64,000 nt of DNA from Edaphobacillus lindanitolerans (GTDB lineage: Bacteria; Bacillota; Bacilli; Bacillales_A; Planococcaceae), in NCBI RefSeq assembly GCF_900156305.1, contig NZ_FTPL01000001.1:1-64000 (forward strand), read 5' to 3'. The notes beneath the pieces are model-generated. The model saw only the letters and a program-made list of their open reading frames with translations, was not told the origin of the DNA and did not search any database. Shown here one piece after another: positions 42,512 to 51,954 of this stretch (the stretch's first letter is position 1; every line of letters starts with the position of its first letter). Position numbers and translations under genes: made by a program.

Positions 42512-45500
42512 GTTGTTTCCTCCAGTCGGGATAAGTTTTCGTAAATCTCTTTCCAGCCCGCGAGGTTTCCGGTTTCCTGCAGAACCTCCCGTTCCGACGC
42601 AATTTTCGAAAGTGCCCCCTGCAGAAGGTGTTGCCGGAGCCCTTCCGCTTCAAGCTCCGTCCACTGATCAAAGCTTTTCAGCATACGTTCTTTTTGGATA
42701 GTGAGATACTGCTCCGCATCTTTCTTCGCCTTTTCCTCGAGTGCATCCCTCAGTTTGTCCCTCGTGCCGCCCTCAAAGAAGTCTTTGTCATTTTTAAAAA
42801 TCCGGTTGACACCCGAATAAACCGACGGGTCCGGGTAAACCTCAGGGAATGACAGACTGTCTTTTTCATCCGGCTCGAACGGAGTGAGGCCGAACACCGG
42901 GTCCATCTCACGCAGCGTCCGCTGCTCGGCCGTGAAGCGGCCGGTGAGTTTGCGGGCCGTAAATTTCGCAAGCCGCAGGTCCGTCACCTTCAGCTCCTGC
43001 ACGATATCGAATCCGACCGAACCGAGCGCTTCCCTCAATGCAACCGACAGGGCCTCCTTTGCAGGGCGTGAAGAGAACGTCGCCGGGTTGTACGCTTCCC
43101 GGAAGAATTCAGTGAACCGGTAGAACACCCGCTGCAAGACATAATAGACCAATTCGTCAAGCTCGGCCTTCACATCGTTCATGATGACCGGCGCCCCCGA
43201 CTGGGCATAGCGTTTCCGCAGATCCTGTTCGTAAAGCCGGAGCTCCTCCAGCCGTTCATCCTTCCTTGACAGGTTCTGCTCGGTCCGGGAAATCAGCTCG
43301 CCGAGCGAACTGACCGCTTTCCGGCTTTCTTCCAGAAGGGACTGCACGGCGAGTGCATTAAGCTCCTCGCCGAGGAAATGATGGAAGTCTTTCTCGAATT
43401 CGTCCATGCCGGAACCGAGTTCCTTCCCGGCGGTCTTTTCTTCCAGCGCCAGCAGGCTTGAAATGCCGAACAGGCGCGGATTGCGGATGCCGAACCGCTG
43501 GAGTTCGCCGGCCACGTACCGTTTGACGAGATCCGCTTCTTCCCCGTCGGCTGCAAGGTCGATGGCATTCACGAGGAAAAACATCTTATCCATTTCAAAC
43601 GCATCTTTGACCCGGCCGAGCTGGATGAGGAATTCACGGTCCGCCGCCGCAAATGCATGGTTGTAATAAGTGACAAACAGGATGGCATCCGCATTCCGGA
43701 TGTATTCAAAAGCGACGTCCGTGTGCCGGGCGTTGATCGAGTCCGCCCCGGGCGTGTCAACGAGCGTGATTCCTCGTCTGGTCAGTTCGCAGTCATAATA
43801 AAAGTCGATCGACTCGACAAAACAGCTTCTCGTTTCGTCAGCGACATACTCCCGGAACTCGGCTTCCGCGACATTGACCGTTTTGCCGAGCAATGGGCCA
43901 TGCACCTGATAGCCGGCCTTGAACGCCCGGATGAATGAGCGGTGCAATTGCTTGCCGTCCTCAATGTCCTCTTTCGCCGTCGCTTGGTCTGCCAGCCGAT
44001 GGGCCTCTTCCAAAGAACGGACCGTGAGGCCGATCTCGGAAAATGCCCGGATCACGTCTTCGGTCATCGCCTCGATTGTCTTGAGATGGATATCGGCCGT
44101 CCCGCTCGCCTTCCCATTTGCAGTGTCCGCGGGGCGGATCCTGTTGATGGCGGCCGTTGTCGGGTTCGGAGACACCGGCAGCACCTGTTCACCGATCAGC
44201 GCATTGGAAAATGACGACTTGCCGGCACTGAACGCACCGAAAAGGGCGATCGTGAAATCTTTGCTTCCCAGCCGGTCTGCCTTCCGCCGTAGGTATTCCG
44301 CCGTTTCGGCGAATCCGGGAATGGCATGCACTTGTTCAGAGACGAGCTGCGCATTGCGGACGGCTTCGTCGGCTGCCGCTTCGGAAACCGCCGGTCTGCC
44401 GGACAGATCCGTCTTTTCGCCGGTTTCCGCGGTCTCCGGCTTTTCGGGTGCCATCGACGGATCGAAATCGACGACCGATCTGCGGGCAGCCTGCTCTTTC
44501 TCCTGCCAGCCGGCGACGGTTTGCACGGCTTCTTCACGGAGCTTGGTGTCTTTGGATGCGAGGGCTTTCCTGAATTGGTCCATCGCTTCTTCCGCTTCTT
44601 CGATGGCGCGGATGGCGCCCGCCTTGTCCGACAGGGATCCTGCCTGTTGTTCCAGCCGGTCCGTCGAGTCGTTGGCCGCCTCGGCAATCCTGATGGCCTG
44701 TTCTTTTTTCCAACTGTCGGTTTTACGGATATACCAGCGGATCACCGCCTGCCGCACGGCCTCCGTAAAATTCAGTACCGTATCGCCCGTTACGAGCGCA
44801 CCCTGGGGCACTTCGCCCTCGATGACCGAAAGCGGGACTTCAAAGTCCATCCGGTCGATATCGAGCGCCTGTTCATCAGTCAGCGCGCCTGCTTCACGAA
44901 GCGACTGTTTCATCAAAGACCGGAGATGGATTGTCGCCTGCGCATCGGCGGTTTTGCGGAACTGCCCGAGCATCCGCTCCTCGCGTGCATGTCGCTCCTC
45001 CTCCGTCTTTTTGGAGCTGAACAGGAATCCCACTTTAAAGGAAGACGACCGGGACTCCAGGTATTCCTTCATCCCGTCGCGCACTTCAAACGGCATGAGT
45101 GCCGCATTTTCAAGCAGATGTTTCCGGGCCGACTCAAACGTGTCTTCCCACAGTTCAGGCGAAAGCAGCTCGACGCGGCGTGCGGCTTCTTCCGCCTCTT
45201 GGAGTATTTCGGACCGGCGGTTCCACTCTTCTTCTGTAATGATTTCTGCGTATGTCGCTTTCCGCTCCCCGACTTCATCGCCGAGAAACTCAAGATGCTC
45301 GTCCGCCAACTTGCGGAGCGTGCCGGCGCCCGTTTTCAGGAGAGACTCATCCCGATTGCCGATGCTATCGTTGATGAGTGCCTTCACTTGATTGAAGTCA
45401 TTGTGGGGAAGGCCGGGGTCCTTGAGAGAGGTGTAAAAGATTCCTTTTGGATGGACGCCCCATGAGGCGAACGAACTGCGGACGGACTCCTGAAAATCTT

Positions 45501-46155
45501 CAAAACTGAGCTCCTGCTCGCGGTGCTTGTCGATCTGGTTGACGATCAGATACACGTTCTCATTGTACTGCATCAAGTTTTTCGTGAAGGTGAAGTTCAG
45601 GCCGGACTGGACATGGTTGTAGTCCATCACGTAAAAAACGAGATCCGCGATGTGAAGTGACGATTCGGTCGACAACCGGTGTGCGTCGTCGGTCGAATCG
45701 ACGCCCGGGGTATCCATCACCGTCACGCCGTCGGGAAGCGCCGATCCGGCATGCCCCACTTCGATGTCCGAAACACCCGCTCCGTCCTTCGAGAACTCCT
45801 TGATGTACTGCAGATCCAGGTTTCCGGTGAATCGGACGGGCGGACCGTCCGTCCGGTGGATGATGGCGAAGTCTTCCTCCGCCTTGTGAATGCGCACGAT
45901 GTTTGCGCTCGTCGGAATCGGTCCGGTCGCAAGCAGGTCCACTCCGGTGAGCGCATTGATCATGCTCGACTTACCTGCCGAAAAGTGACCGGCAAACCCG
46001 ATTACAAATTCATTGCGGATCACTTTCCGCGCAAACCGCTCTGCCCGGTCTTCGCGCTCTTTGTCGCCGTCCCGCCGGAAAAGCACGGACAGCCGGCCCG
46101 CTTCTTCGATTAGTGTTGCCTGCTCTTGTATCGGTACATGTTTCGTTTCTGCCAT
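42508..46155 (-). CDS. dynA: Tandem dynamin-like GTPase DynA
   Basis: A 1215-residue protein (start ATG 46155 after GAGGAG) with two complete dynamin modules, as in Bacillus subtilis DynA/YpbR (1193 residues). The first P-loop GHFSAGKSS is at about 55-63 with DTPGVDS; the second, GAFSAGKSS, is at about 636-644 with DTPGADS. Long helical stalks follow each. DynA tethers and fuses membranes and supports membrane repair under phage, pore-former or antibiotic stress. It is the first gene of an operon with the sulfurtransferase gene. Confidence 0.93.
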   Translation of the reverse strand: MAETKHVPIQEQATLIEEAGRLSVLFRRDGDKEREDRAERFARKVIRNEFVIGFAGHFSAGKSSMINALTGVDLLATGPIPTSANIVRIHKAEEDFAIIHRTDGPPVRFTGNLDLQYIKEFSKDGAGVSDIEVGHAGSALPDGVTVMDTPGVDSTDDAHRLSTESSLHIADLVFYVMDYNHVQSGLNFTFTKNLMQYNENVYLIVNQIDKHREQELSFEDFQESVRSSFASWGVHPKGIFYTSLKDPGLPHNDFNQVKALINDSIGNRDESLLKTGAGTLRKLADEHLEFLGDEVGERKATYAEIITEEEWNRRSEILQEAEEAARRVELLSPELWEDTFESARKHLLENAALMPFEVRDGMKEYLESRSSSFKVGFLFSSKKTEEERHAREERMLGQFRKTADAQATIHLRSLMKQSLREAGALTDEQALDIDRMDFEVPLSVIEGEVPQGALVTGDTVLNFTEAVRQAVIRWYIRKTDSWKKEQAIRIAEAANDSTDRLEQQAGSLSDKAGAIRAIEEAEEAMDQFRKALASKDTKLREEAVQTVAGWQEKEQAARRSVVDFDPSMAPEKPETAETGEKTDLSGRPAVSEAAADEAVRNAQLVSEQVHAIPGFAETAEYLRRKADRLGSKDFTIALFGAFSAGKSSFSNALIGEQVLPVSPNPTTAAINRIRPADTANGKASGTADIHLKTIEAMTEDVIRAFSEIGLTVRSLEEAHRLADQATAKEDIEDGKQLHRSFIRAFKAGYQVHGPLLGKTVNVAEAEFREYVADETRSCFVESIDFYYDCELTRRGITLVDTPGADSINARHTDVAFEYIRNADAILFVTYYNHAFAAADREFLIQLGRVKDAFEMDKMFFLVNAIDLAADGEEADLVKRYVAGELQRFGIRNPRLFGISSLLALEEKTAGKELGSGMDEFEKDFHHFLGEELNALAVQSLLEESRKAVSSLGELISRTEQNLSRKDERLEELRLYEQDLRKRYAQSGAPVIMNDVKAELDELVYYVLQRVFYRFTEFFREAYNPATFSSRPAKEALSVALREALGSVGFDIVQELKVTDLRLAKFTARKLTGRFTAEQRTLREMDPVFGLTPFEPDEKDSLSFPEVYPDPSVYSGVNRIFKNDKDFFEGGTRDKLRDALEEKAKKDAEQYLTIQKERMLKSFDQWTELEAEGLRQHLLQGALSKIASEREVLQETGNLAGWKEIYENLSRLEETT

Positions 46156-46259
46156 GGATGGAAACTCCTCTGTCTGTTTTACTGGGTTCATCATAACATT
46201 TTCAAAGGGCGTTGAGGACCTCCCCGGGATTTTGGACGGATCCGAAGACCATAAAAAGA

Positions 46260-46280
46260 CCTTCCGCCGACGGCGGAAGG
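46260..46280 (-). terminator. Terminator of the DinG-like helicase gene
   Basis: A 9-bp perfect stem (CCTTCCGCC / GGCGGAAGG) with a 3-base loop and TCTTTTTA on the minus strand. Confidence 0.85.
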
Positions 46281-46292
46281 CCTTTGCCGATC

Positions 46293-48179
46293 TTATACGG
46301 TTGCCGGCCGGACCGGGAGGACCCGTTGGATGTCTTCCTTTGCGCGGCTGTCCTTCTCGTCGGTCAGCAGCAGGATTTCCCCGTGGTCGTCCGACGTGCG
46401 GATGAGCCGGCCGATGCCCTGGCGGAGCCTGAGCAGCATGTACGGCAGATCGATATCCACGTACGGGTCGCCTGCGAACCTGCGCTTCGCTTCGAAAAGC
46501 GGGTCGTCCGGCGGATACGGCATGTCATGGATCGCCACCCGGGTGAGGGCTTCTCCGGGGATGTCCAGTCCTTCCCACAGATGCCAGGAGCAGAGCGCCT
46601 GCGCTTTGCCGTCCTGGAAGTCCCGGACCAGTGCGGTCAGCGCACGGTCCCCTTCAAACAGAAAACGGGGATCGCCGGCTGTCTGCCGCCGGAAAGCTTC
46701 CATGGAGGCCTTCGAACGGAAGAGGACGAGCGTCTGGCCGCCGTTCTCCATCGAACGGAGAATTTCCGCCGCTTTGTCGGCAGGCTCCTCCATCCGGATC
46801 TGCATCACTTCTTCGTAATCGAACGGTGATTCGACCGAGAACGATTTGAAGTCATGGATTCCGAGAGAGTCGGCCAGGTAGGAGAAGTTGCCGCCGACCG
46901 ACATCGTCGCCGAAGAGAAGATGACCGGAAGCTTTCCGGTAAAGAGCAGCTCTCCGAGCATGTCGGTGACCAGCCGGGGCATGATGACGAGTGTTTCGTC
47001 GCCGTTCTCATTTTCCAGCCAATCGACCGCTTCGCCCCCTTCGGTGAACAGCTTCATCGAATGAATGTACTGCTCAAGGTATTCTTCGGCGATTTTGAGG
47101 TCATAGTCCGGGATGACATACAGGTCTGCATCAAACACCAGTTCCTCAAGAATGTCGACGGCGAGCCGGACGGCCTGTGCGGCATCTGCTTCGATCTGCG
47201 CCGTCCGGCCGATTTTGCGCCGTTCTCCTTCCCCTTCTGCATGTTCATGGAGGGCGAGGAACAGGGCGGCATGGCAGTCGATGAGCCGCTCCATCAGGAC
47301 GAGCGTCTTTTCACGGACGCCGTCGACCATGATGCGCGAGAGGACTGTGTCGAGCGTCCGTTCCTGCACCCGGTAGGTGAAGGCTTTCTGTGCCGCATAT
47401 TCAAGGAGATGACCTTCATCAAATACGAGGACGGACGGCTCGGGCAGGAGCGGCAGCTGCTCCTGGCGGATCCGTGATTCCTTCGTCCACAGGTGTTCCA
47501 TGTAGAAGTCCTGCGAGCAAATGATCAGGTCCGCCGCTTCCCGGTAGTGCGCCCGGTGCAGGGTCTGGCCGCAGCGGTTCCGGAGATCGCACGAGCTGCA
47601 CTGCCAGAGCGGATGGTAATTGACGAGGCTCCAATCATCGTCGGATACGTCCGGGAACGATGACCGGTCTCCGTACGGTTCCAGCTTCATCATCGAAGAG
47701 TGGCCGTGCACATAGTCCGGCAGTTCACCGTCGATCCATTTAGCCGTTTCATTGCCTTTCCCGGCTTCATCGAGCCGCTTCAGGCACAAATATTGTTCGC
47801 GTGACTTCGCCAGCCGGACATCGACGGTCAGGCCGAGCGCCTGTTCCAGTTTTCCGATGTCGCCTGTTTCCTTCACGAGCTGATCGATGAGCGCTTCATC
47901 GGCACAGGCGATGATTGCCGGCTTGCCAGTATACCGGGCGTAGGCGACCGCGGGAAGCAGATAGGCGATCGTCTTCCCGGTGCCGACCCCCGCCTCTGCG
48001 AACAGGACCGATTTCTCCTTCAGCGCCTGGCCGATCTGGAACGCCATGAACACCTGCTCATCACGCAGATCGAACCCCTTCTCGGTCAGTTCGTCATACA
48101 ATACATCGCCGATCCAGTCATCCATCGACTCAAAAAACGACCGGTCCCGGTCGAGCGCAAACGGAATCGCCTGTTTCAT
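46293..48179 (-). CDS. DinG/XPD-like ATP-dependent DNA helicase, YpvA type
   Basis: A 628-residue SF2 helicase. Walker A AGVGTGKT is at about 64-71 and the DEGH box at about 253. Between them are four cysteines (YLCLKRL, then CSSCDLRNRC) in the arrangement of the XPD/DinG iron-sulfur cluster. C-terminal motifs include SATMS, SPFDYEEV and QGIGRLIR. It should unwind DNA 5'-3' and act in repair. The gene order near rlmL matches Bacillus ypvA. There is no N-terminal exonuclease, unlike the other Bacillus DinG. Confidence 0.88.
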   Translation of the reverse strand: MKQAIPFALDRDRSFFESMDDWIGDVLYDELTEKGFDLRDEQVFMAFQIGQALKEKSVLFAEAGVGTGKTIAYLLPAVAYARYTGKPAIIACADEALIDQLVKETGDIGKLEQALGLTVDVRLAKSREQYLCLKRLDEAGKGNETAKWIDGELPDYVHGHSSMMKLEPYGDRSSFPDVSDDDWSLVNYHPLWQCSSCDLRNRCGQTLHRAHYREAADLIICSQDFYMEHLWTKESRIRQEQLPLLPEPSVLVFDEGHLLEYAAQKAFTYRVQERTLDTVLSRIMVDGVREKTLVLMERLIDCHAALFLALHEHAEGEGERRKIGRTAQIEADAAQAVRLAVDILEELVFDADLYVIPDYDLKIAEEYLEQYIHSMKLFTEGGEAVDWLENENGDETLVIMPRLVTDMLGELLFTGKLPVIFSSATMSVGGNFSYLADSLGIHDFKSFSVESPFDYEEVMQIRMEEPADKAAEILRSMENGGQTLVLFRSKASMEAFRRQTAGDPRFLFEGDRALTALVRDFQDGKAQALCSWHLWEGLDIPGEALTRVAIHDMPYPPDDPLFEAKRRFAGDPYVDIDLPYMLLRLRQGIGRLIRTSDDHGEILLLTDEKDSRAKEDIQRVLPVRPATV

Positions 48180-48208
48180 CGAAAGCCCCCTGTAAACGTA
48201 ATGAAATG

Positions 48209-48238
48209 CACTTTTCCGGCAAGGTGCCGGAAAAATGC
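48209..48238 (-). other. Hairpin in the helicase leader
   Basis: The inverted repeat CTTTTCCGGC / GCCGGAAAAA with TGCA at both ends lies between a TATAGT/TATAAA -10 region (about 48248-48260) and the start codon at 48179. It could affect transcript stability or attenuation; there is no T-run. Confidence 0.35.
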
Positions 48239-48365
48239 ACAGTTTTTATACTATACCATGAAAAGTCCGGGGATGAAAGATAAACACGCGGAGCACCCGC
48301 ACTTAGTGTATCCCGCTCAGCCACAAATCATTCCTGCCCGACCGTCCGTATTTACTTAGCGCAGT

Positions 48366-49673
48366 TCAATCGAGCCGGAGCGTGACGTCACCCCGGATAT
48401 AGTTCGGATAGGCGAAGAAACGGACGGTGATCGGGTTGGCATAGTCGGTATCTGCGAATTCCATGTCGTTGTACGTAAAGGTGTCCCCTTTTCCGTCCGT
48501 GCTCCACATTCCCCCGCTTTTCTGGTCAACCGGTTTTCCGTTTGAATCGGTTGCTTCCATCAGATACCCGTATCCGAATTCCCCGCCGGTCCGGAGTTTG
48601 GTCTCGATCCGCCGAGGGGAGATTCCCGTCACTTCCAGCTTTCCGTCTGACGGTGTCTGGATGACTTTGCCGAGGCGGGTATCGATGATGAGCTTCTCGT
48701 TTTTGTCGATCGCCTGCATTTCATTCATCCGGAACACCATGAGTTCGGGTTTCTCAAAGTAGTTGCTCTGAAGGAAATAGATTTGGGTTCCGTCCTCCTC
48801 TTCCGTGGCAGACATTCCGTTCCTGATGCTGCTCCAGGTCTCCCCTTTGCCGTCCACGATCCGCATGTCTTCGAACTGAAGGATGTCCATCGTGTTCGCT
48901 TCGTCAAAATCAACCGCAACCTCCACCCGGAGAGGATGGATCGTGATGGACCGGATGATGATTTTCTGGCCCTCGACGATGACTGTCCGGTCCAGCGGAA
49001 AGACCTTCCCTTGTGCGACCGGCTTTTTGATCGAGAACGGCAGTCTGAAGTGATGGGATTCATCGTCCCGGATCTGCATTCTCACCTCAAATTCTGTCGT
49101 GCCGATCGGCAGGGGGTCTGCGAAATGATAGTCGATCAGCTGTTCACTCGTACGGGCATCGGCCGCGGCCGGGTAATTCCAGGAAATCCCCTGTGGCTCG
49201 ATCAGTTTGCCGTCCGCATAGATTTCCGGGGTTTCAAACAACGGGTCCTTCAAGCCTGTTGCCGAGTCGACCGTGTAGGTGATCACCATCCCCGACTGAT
49301 CCACGATGACGCCGTTCAGCGTGATTGTGATGTTTCCATCCGAGTCGGTTGCATGGACTTCCTCGTAATATTCATTGTCGATGATCGCCTTCATGCCCTT
49401 GTCGGACTGGATCATGTCCACAATGGCCGACATGCCCGGCAGGCTGGCTACCATATTGGCGAACGCCGGCGAGACGCGGACGGATGTCACGAAGGCGAGG
49501 AGCAGGACGGCAACGGCAGCCAAAGTGAAGACGGATTTGCGCGCTCTCTTCATCTTCTTTTCCGATTGGGCCACACCGGCCCGGATGGCATGACTGAGGG
49601 CCTTCTCAGGGATTTCCAGGTGATCGAGCGCATGTCGTTTTTGGGCCAGCTTCTTTTCTTCCTCTTCAAACAT
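48366..49673 (-). CDS. DUF4179 anti-sigma factor-like membrane protein
   Basis: A 435-residue protein from ATG 49673, which overlaps the sigma-factor stop by 8 bases. The cytoplasmic N-terminus (about 1-45) would hold the sigma factor. One membrane helix follows (about 48-67, TLAAVAVLLLAFVTSV). The extracellular part is DUF4179 (about 75-190) followed by a DUF5643-like beta domain. Such proteins are encoded after ECF sigma genes in Bacillales and act as transmembrane anti-sigma factors. The inducing signal is unknown. Confidence 0.87.
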   Translation of the reverse strand: MFEEEEKKLAQKRHALDHLEIPEKALSHAIRAGVAQSEKKMKRARKSVFTLAAVAVLLLAFVTSVRVSPAFANMVASLPGMSAIVDMIQSDKGMKAIIDNEYYEEVHATDSDGNITITLNGVIVDQSGMVITYTVDSATGLKDPLFETPEIYADGKLIEPQGISWNYPAAADARTSEQLIDYHFADPLPIGTTEFEVRMQIRDDESHHFRLPFSIKKPVAQGKVFPLDRTVIVEGQKIIIRSITIHPLRVEVAVDFDEANTMDILQFEDMRIVDGKGETWSSIRNGMSATEEEDGTQIYFLQSNYFEKPELMVFRMNEMQAIDKNEKLIIDTRLGKVIQTPSDGKLEVTGISPRRIETKLRTGGEFGYGYLMEATDSNGKPVDQKSGGMWSTDGKGDTFTYNDMEFADTDYANPITVRFFAYPNYIRGDVTLRLD

Positions 49674-50184
49674 CCGCGTTGCCCCCTTTCCCGGTAAAGA
49701 ATTCACGGAGCTGCCGGAGCGAATAATGAAGCCTCGACTTCACCGTGCCTTCCGGGATCTGCTCCAGTTCGGCGATTTCCCGGATTTTCATCTCCTCGAA
49801 ATATTTCAGATGAATGAGCCGACGGGACTCGCCCGGAAGTGCCTCAAGCGCTTCGTCCAATTCAAACCGGTCGTACGCGTCGCGTGCCCCGGGATCCGGC
49901 AGCCGGTCCGATGATGGCTCCCTTCCCCTCCGCTTCAGCTCATCCTGGCAGTAGTTGATCATGATCCGGGTCAGCCACGTCTTGGCGAACGCCGGATTTT
50001 TCAGGCGCCGGACCGCCTTGTAGGCGCGGGCAGTCACTTCCTGGACCGCTTCAATCGAAGCATGCTGGTCCTTCAGAAAAGCGAATGCCGTCCGGTAAAG
50101 TGTTGCTTTGTGAAGTTCCATCAGTCGGATGAAGGCTTCCTGGTCCCCCTTCGCAGCCCGTGCTGCCCACTCCGTCTCTTCCAT
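49666..50184 (-). CDS. ECF-type RNA polymerase sigma factor
   Basis: A 172-residue two-domain sigma factor. Region 2 (about 20-85) carries KTWLTRIMINYCQDELKRR. Region 4 (about 110-165) has a helix-turn-helix (IREIAELEQIPEGTVKSRLHYS). It is of the SigV/SigM style paired with DUF4179 anti-sigma factors. An ECF-type promoter lies just upstream, consistent with autoregulation. It interrupts the usual ypvA-ypsC neighbourhood. Confidence 0.92.
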   Translation of the reverse strand: MEETEWAARAAKGDQEAFIRLMELHKATLYRTAFAFLKDQHASIEAVQEVTARAYKAVRRLKNPAFAKTWLTRIMINYCQDELKRRGREPSSDRLPDPGARDAYDRFELDEALEALPGESRRLIHLKYFEEMKIREIAELEQIPEGTVKSRLHYSLRQLREFFTGKGGNADV

Positions 50185-50222
50185 TCCCCTGCCACCTCCC
50201 CCGATTCTTGCTGTCTCTATTC

Positions 50223-50252
50223 ATTAGACAGCGGGACGGCGGGAAAGTTCAA
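50223..50252 (-). promoter_or_regulatory. ECF sigma autoregulatory promoter
   Basis: On the minus strand TTGAACTTT (50244-50252), 13 bases, TGTCTAAT (50223-50230). This is the TGAAC...CGTC(TAA) architecture of Bacillales ECF promoters, 39 bases before the sigma start codon. From 50253 to 50517 nothing else is recognisable. Confidence 0.65.
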
Positions 50253-50517
50253 GGGGGTTTGGATTTATTTTTGGGGAGTTGGCAGTGTAGAGAGATTAAA
50301 GGAAAGTCACAAAAGAGCGACAGTGTGGGAGATGGATTTTCACTGACCATCAAAATTGGAATTTCATTAGGAGGGATACGGCGTGGTGAAGGGCTTCTGC
50401 ACAAACGGGTAATATCAAAGATTCGATTTTGGCACGAATTCTACAGGCAAAATTGAAATTTGACGATTTGCATTCGGGCATCCGTCGGGGTCTAATGGCG
50501 GAAAAGGAGTGAGTTGA

Positions 50518-51510
50518 ATGGCGAAGCGACCTTATCCACTGTTTTTGTATGCGACCGGGCGATTGCTGGCGCTCATGGATCCAGCAGACCCGATGAGGAC
50601 GAGGATTTTGACAGAACAGACCACGACTTCATTCGGCCACCAAGGTGAAGTTCGCGCGGACCGCTATACCAGCAGGGCACCCTTCCCAGAAGGAACCATC
50701 ATTCTTCATGATCTCCATCTGACCATTCCTGGCAATGAAACCGTCCAGATCGACACCCTCATTCTGACAACGACCATCGCCTATGTGATGGAAGTGAAAA
50801 ATATATACGGTTGTCTGGAGCTTGAAGAAAATCCGGCCCGCCTGAAACGGACCGGCAGTGACGGGAAAATCCATTACTTCAGCTCCCCGCTGATCCAGCT
50901 TGATCTGGCGATCGATACCCTTTCATATTGGCTTTTCATGCATGATATCCCGCTTCCGGTGAAAGGTGCAGTCATCTTGGCGTCCAAAAATGTGGATGTC
51001 CGCTTTCCGGAGGGAACGCCAATCCACCTGGTGACCGAAATACCCTTTCTTCTAAAAAAAGAATTGAACGGCGACGCATCCGTGACCGATCAAACTCTCC
51101 GATGGGCAGCAGAGGCCATGAGAAGACAGGAAGAACGATTTCACCCCTATCCGCTCGCTCCTTATTTCCATGTTGCGACAGAGAAACTATCCGATGCCCC
51201 TCTCTGTAATCAATGCGCCGGCAGAATGCTATGCGGCGCTGCCAACCGAAAGGGCATTTGTCTTTCCTGCGGAAACCGACAGTGGATTCCTTTTGTCGAG
51301 AAACTGGTGGATTACTTTTTGATTCGCAGCAGCACATTGACGATCGAACAGGCACAAGGTTATTTAGGGGTGAGTAAATCCAAAGCCCAGGGTTTGCTGC
51401 GCTTCCCCCTTTTCACCAAGCACGGCAAATCTGTTGCCACTTGGTATCAGCTGAATTACTCAGCAGTGATTCTTGATGATGAAGGTAAATTAATCATCCC
51501 CGCTTTCTAG
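50518..51510 (+). CDS. NERD-domain protein with zinc ribbon
   Basis: A 330-residue protein. The NERD nuclease-like domain spans about 35-160: FGHQGEV, VQIDTLILT and VMEVKN give the D...ExK pattern. A CNQC...CLSC zinc ribbon lies at about 238-260, and a C-terminal winged-helix-like segment follows (TIEQAQGYLGVSKSKAQGLL). The family is predicted to bind or cut DNA; function unknown. AAAAGGAG precedes the ATG. It is convergent with rlmL, and the 71-bp repeats fill the space between them. Confidence 0.85.
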   Translation: MAKRPYPLFLYATGRLLALMDPADPMRTRILTEQTTTSFGHQGEVRADRYTSRAPFPEGTIILHDLHLTIPGNETVQIDTLILTTTIAYVMEVKNIYGCLELEENPARLKRTGSDGKIHYFSSPLIQLDLAIDTLSYWLFMHDIPLPVKGAVILASKNVDVRFPEGTPIHLVTEIPFLLKKELNGDASVTDQTLRWAAEAMRRQEERFHPYPLAPYFHVATEKLSDAPLCNQCAGRMLCGAANRKGICLSCGNRQWIPFVEKLVDYFLIRSSTLTIEQAQGYLGVSKSKAQGLLRFPLFTKHGKSVATWYQLNYSAVILDDEGKLIIPAF

Positions 51511-51556
51511 CCGATGGTGCGCGGAAGTCCAGGACTTTCAGGGCGCTTGCGGGCGA

Positions 51557-51892
51557 TTCGGACCCGCTTCCCGGAGGACCTGCTTTTCGGACCCGCTTGG
51601 GGATATTTCTGACCCGCTTCGGCCCTTTTCGAATCCGCTTTCCGGAGGACCTCCTTTCCGAACCCGCTTGAGGGCAATTCGAACCCGCTTCGTACCTATT
51701 CGAATCCGCTTCCCGGAGGATCTGCTTTTCGAACCCGCTTGAGGGCAATTCGGACCCGCTTCGGCCCTATTCGAACCCGCTTCCCGGAGGACCTCCTTTC
51801 CGAACCCGTTTGGGGACATTTCGGACCCGCTTCGGCCCTTTTCGGACCCGCTTCCCGGATGACCTCCTTTCCGAACCCGCTTCCCAGGCCCA
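51557..51892. repeat. Tandem array of a 71-bp repeat, about 4.7 copies
   Basis: Units begin at 51557, 51628, 51699, 51770 and 51841 (the last incomplete), exactly 71 bases apart. Each unit holds three copies of a 13-base core, TTCGAACCCGCTT with variants, at intervals of about 29, 21 and 21 bases. A GGAGGACCTCC-like near-palindrome lies after the first core. The length is not a multiple of three, and open frames across it shift between all frames, so it is not coding. It lies in the convergent gap between the NERD gene and rlmL. Confidence 0.9.
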
Positions 51893-51921
51893 ATTCCACC
51901 GCGTCACCCGCTCCCCAAAAG

Positions 51922-51946
51922 AAAAAACCGGGCATCCGCCCGGTTT
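51922..51946 (-). terminator. Terminator of rlmL-like gene
   Basis: A perfect 9-bp stem (AAACCGGGC / GCCCGGTTT) with a 4-base loop and six T on the minus strand, 9 bases past the stop. Confidence 0.9.
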
Positions 51947-51954
51947 CCCCAAAC

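Noticed and set aside
43919-45391. 490-residue plus-strand Ser/Ala-rich open frame
   Set aside because: It is antisense to dynA, with composition typical of reversed GC-rich coding sequence.
51557-51892. CRISPR array
   Set aside because: The units are contiguous 71-bp repeats with no unique spacers, and no cas genes are present.
51494-51952. Arg/Gly-rich repeat proteins on the minus strand
   Set aside because: Because the unit is 71 bases, each copy shifts frame; overlapping open frames in all three frames are a product of the repeat, not genes.
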